A DNA stretch of 64,000 nucleotides from Micromonospora zamorensis (GTDB taxonomy: Bacteria; Actinomycetota; Actinomycetes; Mycobacteriales; Micromonosporaceae): contig NZ_LT607755.1 of the NCBI RefSeq assembly GCF_900090275.1, positions 6,572,001-6,636,000 on the forward strand, read 5' to 3'. Below are positions 32,473 to 40,769 of this stretch, in pieces (the stretch's first letter is position 1; every line of letters begins with the position of its first letter). Under the pieces are notes generated by a model that saw only the letters and a program-made list of their open reading frames with translations, was not told where the DNA came from and made no database searches. A program made the translations under genes and the position numbers.

Positions 32473-34127
32473 TGACGGTCGTCGACGACCGGCCGGAAAC
32501 CGTGGCGCCAGCGCCACGCCGTCGGCCGAACCGCCTCCTGGCGCTGCTGCGCAACTCGTGGCGGCAGTTGACCAGCATGCGTACGGCGCTGATCCTGCTC
32601 TTCCTGCTCGCGATCGCGGCCATCCCCGGCTCGGTGCTGCCGCAGCGCGGGATCAGCCCGGAGAAGGTCAACGAGTACTTCGTCGACCACCCGGAATGGG
32701 CCCCCCGACTGGACCGGATCGGCGCGTTCGAGGTCTTCGGCTCGGTCTGGTTCTCCGCGATCTACCTGCTGCTGTTCACGTCCCTGATCGGCTGCATCAC
32801 GCCCCGACTGCGGGACCACATCCGGGCGTTGCGGTCCCGCCCGCCGGCCGCGCCGAAGCGGATGGCGCGGCTGCCGCAGCACACAGTGCTGCCCGCCCCG
32901 CCCGGCGGCGCGGCGGCGATCGCCGAGGTGCTGCGCAAGCGCCGCTGGCGGGTGGAGGTCCGTGGCGACGAGGTCTCCGCCGAGAAGGGCTACCTCAAGG
33001 AGACCGGCAACCTGCTGTTCCACACGTCGTTGATCGCGGTGCTGATCAGCGTCGCCCTCGGCTCGTGGTACGGCTGGAGCGGCAACCGGCTGCTGGTGGC
33101 GGGCACGGACAACGCGTTCTGCAACACCCGGCAGCAGTACGCCGAGGCGAAGCTCGGCCCCCAGGTGGACAGCGCCGACCTGCCCCGCTTCTGCCTGCGG
33201 CTGGACGACTTCGAGGCCCGCTTCCTGCCGTCCGGTCAGCCGGAGTTCTTCAATGCCACGGTCACCGTCGACGGCCCGGACGAGCCGACCCGCAGCGCCG
33301 ACTTCTCGGTGAACTCGCCGCTGCGCCTCGCCGACGCGAGCGTCTACCTGCTCGGCCACGGGTACGCCCCGGTGATCCGTTACACCGACCGGTTCGGCAA
33401 CAGCCAGATCAGCGACGAACCGTTCCTCACCACCGGCGACATGGGGCTGACGAGTGAAGGGCTGGCCGCCTTCCCGGACGCGAACGTCGACCCGTCCACC
33501 GGCCAGCGCGCACCGGACGAGCAGATGGCGTTCACCGGCATCTACCTGCCCACCGCGCCCGAGCAGACGCCGTTCGTCCGCTCGGAATACCCGACCGAGC
33601 GCAACCCGGCACTGAACCTGGTCGCCTACCGGGGCAACCTCGGCCTGGACGCCGGCATCCCCAGCTCGGTCTACCAACTCGACCAGCGGCAGGTGCGGAC
33701 CGGCAAGGTCCAGGAGGTCGGCACCAAGCTGCTCCGCAAGGGCGAGACCTGGAAGCTGGACGACGGCACCACCGTCGAGTTCCTGGGCACCGAGCGGTAC
33801 GTCACCCTCTCCATCCGACACGACCCCGGCGCGACGCCACTGCTGATCAGCTGCGGCTTCCTGCTGGTCGGCCTGATGGGCTCGCTGTTCGGGCGACGCC
33901 GCCGGGTGTTCTTCCGGGTGGTGCCGGCCGACCCGGCGGAAGGATCTCCGACGGGCGGTAGTAGCTTGATGGAGGCCGGTGGGTTGCCGCGCACCGACTA
34001 TCCAGGGTTCGCCGACGAGTTCGCCCAGCTCATCGCCGAGGTCAATGGCGACGAACGGGCGGCTGAGCGGGCCAGCACGGGCGCTGACTCCAGTGACCGG
34101 GCCGGCGTGCGAGAAGGAGCCGAGTGA
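32472..34127 (+). CDS. resB: Cytochrome c biogenesis protein ResB
   Basis: 551 residues from the ATG at 32472. Three N-terminal membrane helices are visible (LILLFLLAIAAIPGSVLPQR, IYLLLFTSLIGCITPRL, LLFHTSLIAVLISVALGSWYG). A large extracytoplasmic domain and a last helix near residue 465 (LLISCGFLLVGLMGSLFGRR) follow. With CcsB it forms the system II haem lyase that attaches haem to apocytochrome c outside the membrane. The C-terminal 80 residues are a cytoplasmic acidic tail. The ATG overlaps the ccdA stop, and the ccsB start overlaps its own stop. Confidence 0.95.
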   Translation: MTVVDDRPETVAPAPRRRPNRLLALLRNSWRQLTSMRTALILLFLLAIAAIPGSVLPQRGISPEKVNEYFVDHPEWAPRLDRIGAFEVFGSVWFSAIYLLLFTSLIGCITPRLRDHIRALRSRPPAAPKRMARLPQHTVLPAPPGGAAAIAEVLRKRRWRVEVRGDEVSAEKGYLKETGNLLFHTSLIAVLISVALGSWYGWSGNRLLVAGTDNAFCNTRQQYAEAKLGPQVDSADLPRFCLRLDDFEARFLPSGQPEFFNATVTVDGPDEPTRSADFSVNSPLRLADASVYLLGHGYAPVIRYTDRFGNSQISDEPFLTTGDMGLTSEGLAAFPDANVDPSTGQRAPDEQMAFTGIYLPTAPEQTPFVRSEYPTERNPALNLVAYRGNLGLDAGIPSSVYQLDQRQVRTGKVQEVGTKLLRKGETWKLDDGTTVEFLGTERYVTLSIRHDPGATPLLISCGFLLVGLMGSLFGRRRRVFFRVVPADPAEGSPTGGSSLMEAGGLPRTDYPGFADEFAQLIAEVNGDERAAERASTGADSSDRAGVREGAE

Positions 34128-35098
34128 TGTCCGCACTCTCCGACAATCTGGTGACCTTCGCCATCCTGGCGTACCTGGTCGCGATGATCGGTCACGCCGT
34201 GGAGTACGCGTTGGGCAACGCGCGTACCCGGGTCGCCGCTGCGGCTCCGGTGCGCGAGCTGGTGGGTGCCGGCGGCGGCATCGTGCCGACGCCGCCCGCG
34301 CCCGTACCGTCGCAGCCCGGGGCCGACCGCTCCGCGCGACGGGCCCGCCTCGCCGGCCTGATCGGGGTGGGCGCCACCGCGGTCGCCGCCGTGCTGCACC
34401 TGGCGGCGCTGGTCACCCGTGGCCTCGCGGCCGACCGGATGCCGTGGGGCAACATGTACGAGTTCGTGCTCACTGTGACGTTCATCGGGGTCGCGGCCTG
34501 GCTGGTGGTGCTCTGGAAGCGGCCGTCGCTGCGCAAGCTCGGGCTGTTCCTCACGCTGGTGATGGTGCTGCTGGTCGCTACCGCCGAGCTGGTGCTGTAC
34601 GTGCCGATCGTGCCGCTGGTGCCGGCACTGAACTCGTACTGGTTCGTCATCCACGTCTCGACCATCGTGTTCGCGTCCGGCATCTTCCTGCTCGGTGCGG
34701 TGCCGGCGGTCGGCTTCCTGATGCGCAACGGGTACGAGAACGGCAAGCGGAGCTTCCCGTACACCCTGGCCAAGCGGCTGCCCGCCGCGGCCGGGCTGGA
34801 GCGGTTGACCTTCACGCTGCACGCCTTCGCCTTCCCGATCTTCACCTTCGCGGTGATCGCCGGTGCCATCTGGGCCGAGGCGGCCTGGGGTCGGCCGTGG
34901 GGCTGGGACCCGAAGGAGACCTGGGCGTTTATCTCCTGGGTGGTGTACGCCGGTTACCTGCACGCCCGGGCCACGCCCAGCGTCAAGCGCAACGTGGCCA
35001 CCTGGCTCGCGGTGCTCGGCTTCCTCACCATGCTGATGAACCTGTTCGGCGTGAACATCTTCTTCACCGGCCTGCACTCGTACGGTGGGCTGGACTGA
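34127..35098 (+). CDS. ccsB: Cytochrome c biogenesis protein CcsB (ResC/CcsA type)
   Basis: 323 residues from the ATG at 34127, preceded by GAAGGAG at ideal spacing (an in-frame GTG 3 bp earlier is less well placed). The haem-handling WWD motif is WGWDPKETWAFISWVVYAGY, with conserved histidines in AVLHLAALVTR, FVIHVSTI and YLHAR. WGNMYEF lies before helix 3. Eight membrane helices are predicted. It transports haem and presents it to apocytochrome c with ResB. It ends the operon and is followed by a strong hairpin terminator. Confidence 0.95.
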   Translation: MSALSDNLVTFAILAYLVAMIGHAVEYALGNARTRVAAAAPVRELVGAGGGIVPTPPAPVPSQPGADRSARRARLAGLIGVGATAVAAVLHLAALVTRGLAADRMPWGNMYEFVLTVTFIGVAAWLVVLWKRPSLRKLGLFLTLVMVLLVATAELVLYVPIVPLVPALNSYWFVIHVSTIVFASGIFLLGAVPAVGFLMRNGYENGKRSFPYTLAKRLPAAAGLERLTFTLHAFAFPIFTFAVIAGAIWAEAAWGRPWGWDPKETWAFISWVVYAGYLHARATPSVKRNVATWLAVLGFLTMLMNLFGVNIFFTGLHSYGGLD

Positions 35099-35107
35099 CC
35101 TGGCAAC

Positions 35108-35153
35108 ACGATGCGGGCCGGCCACTGATTCGTCAGTGACCGGCCCGCGTCGT
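35108..35153. terminator. Bidirectional hairpin terminator after ccsB
   Basis: The core arms 35113-35128 (starting GCGGGCCGG) and 35133-35148 pair at 15 of 16 positions around a TTCG tetraloop. The pairing extends outward to 35108/35153. The tetraloop and stem length make this the strongest terminator in the window; it separates convergent ccsB and the secreted protein gene. Confidence 0.9.
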
Positions 35154-35167
35154 TCAAAGGGCTTCGG

Positions 35168-36526
35168 TCAGCTCACCGTGACCGGGGCGATGTCGTTGCC
35201 CGGGTTGTCGTCCACCCGCGGGTAGCGGCCGTGTGGCTCGACCCTTCCGGGAGTGCCGGTGATGCGCTCGATCCGAAGGTCGAACGTGACCGTATGGCTG
35301 GTCCCGGCGAGGAACACGGCCTCCCGCCCGTTGCAGTACCAGGTTGCCGGGGCATCCGCCGTGCCCTCGTCACCGCCGAACGGCCAGCAGTCTGACGGAT
35401 GGTCCACGACGGTGACTCCGACGGGTGGGGTGAAGTAGAACGCGCCGACGGTGTCGCCGGAGTTGGTGCCGTCCGGCACGCCCGGGCCCTCGTTGTGGAG
35501 GCCCACGGTGACCGGAACGGTGTCGCCGACGGCTCCGGTGACGGCGGCGCCCTGGGCGACGATGTCGAAGGCTCCCTGGACCTCCAGGTAGGTCCCACCG
35601 CCGGCGCCGGTCACCGTGATGGGGACTACGTCGAGCGGTGCACCGGCCGGCCGTAGGCGCAGTGCCTGGTCGGCGTCGCGGTGCTTGAACCTGACGCCGC
35701 TGGGGAGCGGCCCAGCGCTGGTCAGCGGCTCAACCATCTGGCCGATTCGCTTGCCGCCGAGGGTGGCTGGACCGACTGTGGTGAGAAACCCGCCCCGCAG
35801 CTCGTGCCGCTGGCCGGGCGCGAACGTGCCCCGCACGGTGCAGACGACAACGGTGGCGAGCACCTGGTCGGTGCCGTACCGGCAGTTGCGGTAGCTGGCC
35901 GGCACGAGGCCCACCGGGAAGCGCATGGTGAGCCGCAGATCCACGGCCGGCTGGTCACCGGCATTGACCACGGCCACCGGGACCGGGCGTGTGTCGCCCA
36001 CCTCGACGCCGGAGACGTACTCGTCGACCATGTCGAGCAGGTCGGGCCCGGACCGCACGGTGACCGTCGCCTGCTGGGTGTACGCCTCGGTCTGCTCGCC
36101 GAACGCCGTGTAGTCGAGGGTGCCCGTCGCGCCGTCGACCGCGCCGGGAGCGGCCCGGAACACCACCGGCACGGTGCCGGTGAGCGTGCCGAACTCGTCG
36201 ATGGCCGTCGGCGGCATCGGGCAGGTCACCGAAGTGCCCTGGTTGACGCAGAAGTCGGGGAAGCTGGCGGTGGCCACGCCAGCGAGGCCGGTCAGGTCGA
36301 TGGTCACCCGAGGCTGGGTGGCTCCGGTGCTGGTCAGGGTCAACGGCACCGTGCGGCCGGGAGCGCCGGCCGCGCCGAGCGTCACGTCGCCCAGCCAGCC
36401 ATTGACCCAACCCGGGTCGTCCTCGGCCGAGGCGGGCGTTGCCGCCGCGCCGATCATCGCCGTTGCGAGGACCAGCGTGGTCAGCCCGTGCACAAGCCTG
36501 CCACGCGTAACGCGCACAGATCTCAT
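35168..36526 (-). CDS. Secreted protein with repeated beta-sandwich-like domains
   Basis: 452 residues from the ATG at 36526, chosen because AAGGAG lies 6 nt upstream. A clear signal peptide (RLVHGLTTLVLATAMIGAAA, cleavage after ATPASA) is followed by an all-beta mature protein. It contains three segments resembling CARDB/DUF11-type domains: RTVPLTLTSTGATQPRVTID, RPVPVAVVNAGDQPAVDLRL and VPVTVGLHNEGPGVPDGT. Paired cysteines occur in each segment. Such proteins are usually cell-surface or matrix components; no enzymatic motif or sorting signal is visible. Confidence 0.8.
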   Translation of the reverse strand: MRSVRVTRGRLVHGLTTLVLATAMIGAAATPASAEDDPGWVNGWLGDVTLGAAGAPGRTVPLTLTSTGATQPRVTIDLTGLAGVATASFPDFCVNQGTSVTCPMPPTAIDEFGTLTGTVPVVFRAAPGAVDGATGTLDYTAFGEQTEAYTQQATVTVRSGPDLLDMVDEYVSGVEVGDTRPVPVAVVNAGDQPAVDLRLTMRFPVGLVPASYRNCRYGTDQVLATVVVCTVRGTFAPGQRHELRGGFLTTVGPATLGGKRIGQMVEPLTSAGPLPSGVRFKHRDADQALRLRPAGAPLDVVPITVTGAGGGTYLEVQGAFDIVAQGAAVTGAVGDTVPVTVGLHNEGPGVPDGTNSGDTVGAFYFTPPVGVTVVDHPSDCWPFGGDEGTADAPATWYCNGREAVFLAGTSHTVTFDLRIERITGTPGRVEPHGRYPRVDDNPGNDIAPVTVS

Positions 36527-36603
36527 CGATCTCCTTGGTGGGGGATGAGCCGACCGGAAGAAGCCAGGTTTGCGGCACCCCGACCCGATCGGCATCCATG
36601 ATC

Positions 36604-36879
36604 TTAGAGATCACCTGTGACAGTTCTCGATCGGTCGACCAGGTCGCGATCTTCGTCGAAACCGGATTCGGTCGGTGCCCGCCGCGCCGGTCGCCAGGCC
36701 CGCAACGTCCGCTCGACCTGGACGGTGACCTGGTAGGACACCTCCGGCAGGTCGGCCAGCTCGATCCGTTCACCACGCAGCGCCAGTTGGGCGTGCAGCT
36801 CCCGGGCGATGGTGTCGCGAAGCGCGACCAGCAGGGGCGACAACCCGTCCGGGTCGCCGACGACATAGGCGTCCGACAT
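36604..36879 (-). CDS. Small hypothetical protein
   Basis: 91 residues from the ATG at 36879, preceded by GGGTGGTGGG; the frame extends 20 codons upstream but the extension is low-complexity. It starts MSDAYVVGDPDGLSPLLVAL and is helical and charged in the middle (ALRDTIARELHAQLALRGERI). No family is recognised. It lies downstream of the MarR gene on the same strand, separated by palindrome A copy 2. Confidence 0.55.
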   Translation of the reverse strand: MSDAYVVGDPDGLSPLLVALRDTIARELHAQLALRGERIELADLPEVSYQVTVQVERTLRAWRPARRAPTESGFDEDRDLVDRSRTVTGDL

Positions 36880-36932
36880 GCCCACCACCCTGCACCCGGC
36901 TCCCGCCGTTCCGCCACCGTGACCGCCTCGTT

Positions 36933-37006
36933 GATCCACTCGGTTTCCGTGAAATCGGGCTGTCCCAGCGGCGGGAGGCCCCGACTTCCTGAAAGTCGAG
37001 TGGATC
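36933..37006. repeat. Long palindromic repeat, family A, copy 2
   Basis: It begins GATCCACTCGGTTTCCGTGA and ends TCGAGTGGATC; the inner arms contain GAAATCGGG and CCCCGACTTC. Its last base is the final base of the MarR stop codon, so it directly follows that gene. Confidence 0.85.
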
Positions 37007-37488
37007 TAGGCCGCGCCGCCGAACCAGCCCGGCATGTCGAGGCGGAACCAGTTTGCCGAGGCCATCGTGCGGAGGTCGTCTTCCATGGCGGTGACCCGTT
37101 CCGGGCCGAGGGTTTCGGACCACTGTGCGCGCAGCCGGTCGAAGATCTCGGCGGAGCGGCGTAGCCCGTCGGCGCCGTGCGGCGTCACCCGGACCAGCCG
37201 GCGTCGGGCGTCGGAGGGATCGTCGGCCCGCTCCAGGTAGCCGACGGCGACCAGCCGGTCGATCGTCTTGCCGGCGGCCTGTTTGGAGATGCCCAGCCGC
37301 TGGCCCAGCTCGGTGGCGGTGGTGCCGTCCGCGCCGACGGCCTGGAGCACGAACCCGTGCAGCGGCCGCAGCTCCGGATGCCCCTCCCGGGCCAGTTCGG
37401 CGTGCAGGTCGTCGATCAGCGTCCGGAAGCCCGCCAGCAGCAGCAGTGGCAGGTGGAACCCGGGGCGCGCGGGATCAGCGGTTGCCAT
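37006..37488 (-). CDS. MarR-family transcriptional regulator
   Basis: 160 residues from the ATG at 37488. The winged helix is clear: GTTATELGQRLGISKQAAGK, then TIDRLVAVGYLERADDPSDA, then RRRLVRVTPHG. MarR proteins bind palindromes near their own start and leave on binding phenolic or electrophilic compounds. Two such palindromes 21 bp apart (37493-37507, 37514-37528) occupy the gap to the divergent AhpD-like gene. The predicted circuit is autorepression plus control of that gene. No strong ribosome site precedes the ATG. Confidence 0.92.
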   Translation of the reverse strand: MATADPARPGFHLPLLLLAGFRTLIDDLHAELAREGHPELRPLHGFVLQAVGADGTTATELGQRLGISKQAAGKTIDRLVAVGYLERADDPSDARRRLVRVTPHGADGLRRSAEIFDRLRAQWSETLGPERVTAMEDDLRTMASANWFRLDMPGWFGGAA

Positions 37489-37492
37489 GTTC

Positions 37493-37528
37493 GACAACCA
37501 CGTTTACTATTCCGTCAACCACGTTGAC
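37493..37528. promoter_or_regulatory. Tandem MarR-type operators
   Basis: GTCAAC-CAC-GTTGAC (37514-37528) is a perfect palindrome. GACAAC-CAC-GTTTAC (37493-37507) is an imperfect copy exactly 21 bp away, two helical turns, so two dimers would sit on the same DNA face. The first site is 5 bp from the MarR start codon. Confidence 0.8.
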
Positions 37529-37585
37529 TATCCTACGGGATGCGGCACCGACCCTCCCGACCGACGCTGCCGAAAGCAGGTAACC

Positions 37586-38140
37586 ATGCCCGTCTTCACC
37601 GCTCACACCGCCGAGACCGCACCCGCTGCCGCCCGCCGAGCCATCGAGGGCGTACGCGGCCGGTTCGGCTGGCTGCCCACCCCGGTGGCGCTGATGGCCG
37701 ACTCGCCACAGTTGCTCACCGGCTTCCTCGCCACCAGCGCGGGCTTCGAGCAGACCGACCTCGCCCCGCTGGAGCGGGAGGTGGTCATCCTGACGGTCTC
37801 CACCACCAACGAGTGCCACTTCTGCGTTGCCCTGCACACCGGCAAGCTCACCCAGCTCGGAGCGACCACCGAGCTGATCACCGCACTGCGCGCCGGCTCG
37901 GCGCTGCCCGAGCCGCGACTGGAGGCGCTGCGCCGGTTCACGCTGGCCGTGCTCGACCACCGGGGAGCGGTGCCCGACAACGAGTTGCACGAGTTCCTGA
38001 CCGCTGGCTACCAGCCCCGGCACGCGCTGGACGTGGTGCTCGGCGTCGGCGCGTACACGATGTCCACCTTCGCCAACCGGCTCACCCGCGCACCGCTCGA
38101 CCCACCGCTGGCCGCCCACGCCTGGACGCCCGCCGCCTGA
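37586..38140 (+). CDS. Carboxymuconolactone decarboxylase/AhpD-like protein
   Basis: 184 residues from the ATG at 37586. The AhpD-type redox motif is ECHFCVALH (C-x-x-C-x-x-x-H), preceded by the conserved helix REVVILTVSTTN. Members are peroxidase-related reductases or decarboxylases. The presence of CxxC suggests a thiol peroxidase role against organic hydroperoxides. The divergent MarR gene and its tandem operators make regulation by oxidants or phenolics likely. AGCAGG precedes the start. Confidence 0.88.
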   Translation: MPVFTAHTAETAPAAARRAIEGVRGRFGWLPTPVALMADSPQLLTGFLATSAGFEQTDLAPLEREVVILTVSTTNECHFCVALHTGKLTQLGATTELITALRAGSALPEPRLEALRRFTLAVLDHRGAVPDNELHEFLTAGYQPRHALDVVLGVGAYTMSTFANRLTRAPLDPPLAAHAWTPAA

Positions 38141-38164
38141 CCGGGGGCGCCTGCCAACCGCTGC

Positions 38165-39040
38165 TCAGGTCGCCCCGAGGAAGTCCCGCAGCAGGGCGAG
38201 CATCTCGTCCGGGCGCTCCTCGTAGAGCCAGTGCCCGCAGTCCTCGATCACCTCGCCGCGGACCGTGTCGGCGTACCGGCGAACCTGCTCGGCGACCTGC
38301 CCGCCCAGGCTCGCCGCCGCGCCGACGGCCAGCACCGGCATCGTCAGCTTCGTGGCCCGGTACGCCGCGTTGTCGGCGATGTCCTGATCGAACGCCCGGA
38401 AGTAGGCGAAGCTGGCCCGCAGATGCGCCGGGTCGCGTAGGTGGCTCGCGAACTCCTCGATGTCGGGGGCGGCGATGCTGCCCTTGCGCACCATCAGGGC
38501 GTCGGTGAACCGGTCCACCCAGAGCGACTCCCGTCCACGCACCAACTCCTCCGGAAGCCCGTTGCCGATCGAGAAGTACCCGAAGTTCCACACTCCCGGG
38601 CCGGCCGAGGTGAGCGCCGGGAACGTGTAGATGCTCTCGTCGGGGATCGGTGCCTCGGTGAGCACCAGTCGGCTCACCCGCTGCGGATGGGCGGCGGCGT
38701 ACGCGTACGCCACCATGGTCCCCAGGTCGTGCCCGACCAACCGGAGGTCACTGACCAGGCCGAGCTGGTCGAGCAGCTCGTGCAGGTCGGCGGCGACGGT
38801 CTTCTTGTCGTACCCGCCGGCCGGGGCGTCGCTGCTCCCGAAGCCGCGCAGGTCGGGTGCGACCACGTCGAAGGATCGGCTCAACTCGGGCAGCAGGTTC
38901 CGCCACATGTGCCAACACTGCGGATACCCGTGCAGCAGGACCAGCGGCGGGCCACTGCCGCCACGGACGTAGTTCATGGAGATCTGGCCGACCCGCGCCC
39001 GTTGCTCGGTGAACCCCGCCGGAACCCGCTCCGCGCCCAT
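38165..39040 (-). CDS. Alpha/beta hydrolase, epoxide hydrolase-like
   Basis: 291 residues from the ATG at 39040, with GGAGGCGGCG directly upstream. The oxyanion motif HGYPQCWHMW, the Asp nucleophile in LVGHDLGTMVAYAYA and the catalytic His in EDCGHWLYEERPDE are all in place, with a cap domain between about residues 135 and 205. An Asp nucleophile fits epoxide hydrolases and haloacetate/haloalkane dehalogenases rather than esterases. The tyrosines needed for epoxide opening cannot be assigned with certainty. It is convergent with the AhpD-like gene (24 bp). Confidence 0.88.
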   Translation of the reverse strand: MGAERVPAGFTEQRARVGQISMNYVRGGSGPPLVLLHGYPQCWHMWRNLLPELSRSFDVVAPDLRGFGSSDAPAGGYDKKTVAADLHELLDQLGLVSDLRLVGHDLGTMVAYAYAAAHPQRVSRLVLTEAPIPDESIYTFPALTSAGPGVWNFGYFSIGNGLPEELVRGRESLWVDRFTDALMVRKGSIAAPDIEEFASHLRDPAHLRASFAYFRAFDQDIADNAAYRATKLTMPVLAVGAAASLGGQVAEQVRRYADTVRGEVIEDCGHWLYEERPDEMLALLRDFLGAT

Positions 39041-39129
39041 CGCCGCCTCCGTCCGCCGGCTGTCCGCCGCCGGCTGCCCGGCTACCCGCTCGACCGCCCA
39101 CCATGCCTGCGAGTTCTGCGCCCTGACCG

Positions 39130-39208
39130 TTGATCCACTCGCGTTTCAGGAAGTCGGGCCCTCCCGGGCCAGTGGACACCCCGACTTCCGGAAATCCGAG
39201 TGGATCAA
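39130..39208. repeat. Long palindromic repeat, family A, copy 3
   Basis: The outer arms TTGATCCACTCG and CGAGTGGATCAA are perfectly complementary. The inner arms include CAGGAAGTCGGG and CCCCGACTTCCGG. It is the best-conserved copy. Unlike the other two it lies between two divergent genes (hydrolase and mqnL), so termination cannot be its only role. Confidence 0.88.
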
Positions 39209-39308
39209 GGTGCGGGCCGAGCCTCCTGACCGGCAGCCGACCGGGTCATCGCGAGTGTCACAGCACCCGGCCTGGGCCGTTCGGCACCCGGTGCGGGAGA
39301 CTGGCGAC

Positions 39309-40769
39309 ATGGCGGCTCGTGGCTTCCCGTACACCGATCTCAAGGACTTCCTCGCGGCGCTGGAGCGCGCGGGGGAGCTGCGCCGGGTCGACGTCCCGGT
39401 CGACCCCACCCTGGAGATCAGCGAGGTGGTCACCCGCACGGTGCGGGCAGGCGGCCCCGCGCTGCTCTTCGAGCGCCCGACCCGGGGCGACATGCCGGTG
39501 GCGATCAACCTGTTCGGCACCGAGAAGCGCATGGCGATGGCCCTCGGGGTGGAGAACCTCGACGAGATCGGCGCGCGCATCGGCGAGCTGCTCAAGCCGG
39601 AGCTGCCGCAGGGCTTCTCGGGCATGATGGGCGGGCTCGGCAAGGTCATGCAGCTCAAGTCGATGCCGCCGAAGAAGGTCAAGACGGCCCCCTGCCAGCA
39701 GGTGGTCTACCGCGGCGACGACGTCGACCTCAACCGGTTGCCGGGGCTGCAGATCTGGCCGGGTGACGGCGGGATCTTCCACAACTTCGGGCTGACCCAC
39801 ACCAAGCACCCGGAGACCGGTAAGCGCAACCTCGGGCTCTACCGGCTCCAGCAGCACTCGCGCAACACCATCGGTATGCACTGGCAGATCCACAAGAACT
39901 CCACTGCACACCACGCGGTCGCTGAGCGGCTCGGGCAGCGCCTGCCGGTGGCGATCGCCATCGGCGCCGACCCCGCCGTCGCATACTCGGCCAGCGCGCC
40001 ACTTCCGGCCGACATCGACGAATACCTGTTCGCCGGGTTCCTGAGCGGCGAGCGCGTCGAGATGGTCGACTGCCTGACCGTGCCGCTGCAGGTGCCGGCG
40101 CACGCACAGATCGTCCTTGAGGGCTACATCGAGCCGGGCGAGCGGCTGCCGGAGGGCCCGTTCGGCGACCACACCGGCTTCTACACCCCGGTGGAGCCGT
40201 TCCCGGTCATGCACATCGAGTGCATGACCATGCAGCGCGACCCGGTCTACCACTCGATCGTCACGTCGCAGCCGCCCCAGGAGGACCACGGTCTCGGCAA
40301 GGCCACCGAGCGGATCTTCGCGCCGCTGCTGCGCTTCCTGATCCCGGACATCGTCGATTACGACCTGCCCGCCGCCGGGGTGTTCCACAACTGCGCGATC
40401 GTGTCGATCCGCAAGCGGTACCCGAAGCACGCCCAGAAGGTGATGAACGCGATCTGGGGCGCGCACATGATGTCGCTGACCAAGCTCATCGTGATCGTCG
40501 ACGAGGACTGCGACGTGCACGACTACAACGAGGTCGCCTTCCGGGCCTTCGGCAACGTCGACTACGCGCGCGACCTGCTGCTCACCGAAGGGCCCGTCGA
40601 CCACCTCGACCACGCTTCGTACCAGCAGTTCTGGGGTGGCAAGGCCGGCGTCGACGCCACCCGCAAGCTGCCCACCGAGGGCTACACCCGCGGTTGGCCG
40701 GAGGAGATGCGCATGAGCCCGGAGGTCACCGCCCTGGTCGACAAGCGCTGGAAGGAGTACGGGCTCTGA
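39309..40769 (+). CDS. mqnL: UbiD-family decarboxylase of the futalosine menaquinone pathway
   Basis: 486 residues from the ATG at 39309 (GGGAG upstream). The UbiD core is plain: FHNFGLTHTKHPETGKRNLG, GMHWQIHKNS, and the catalytic glutamate region EGYIEPGERLPEGPFGDHTG. It needs prenylated FMN, made by the UbiX-like protein at 44277, to decarboxylate the naphthoate intermediate (or its prenylated form) late in menaquinone synthesis. It overlaps the UbiA-type gene by one base. The mqnL name rests on this linkage and on mqnE at 54468, which shows the futalosine route is used; without them it would be a generic UbiD. Confidence 0.88.
   Translation: MAARGFPYTDLKDFLAALERAGELRRVDVPVDPTLEISEVVTRTVRAGGPALLFERPTRGDMPVAINLFGTEKRMAMALGVENLDEIGARIGELLKPELPQGFSGMMGGLGKVMQLKSMPPKKVKTAPCQQVVYRGDDVDLNRLPGLQIWPGDGGIFHNFGLTHTKHPETGKRNLGLYRLQQHSRNTIGMHWQIHKNSTAHHAVAERLGQRLPVAIAIGADPAVAYSASAPLPADIDEYLFAGFLSGERVEMVDCLTVPLQVPAHAQIVLEGYIEPGERLPEGPFGDHTGFYTPVEPFPVMHIECMTMQRDPVYHSIVTSQPPQEDHGLGKATERIFAPLLRFLIPDIVDYDLPAAGVFHNCAIVSIRKRYPKHAQKVMNAIWGAHMMSLTKLIVIVDEDCDVHDYNEVAFRAFGNVDYARDLLLTEGPVDHLDHASYQQFWGGKAGVDATRKLPTEGYTRGWPEEMRMSPEVTALVDKRWKEYGL

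Noticed and set aside
32058..34136. 692-codon minus-strand open frame over resB
   Set aside because: Repetitive Arg/Gln/Ala translation without domains; resB and ccdA on the plus strand are certain.
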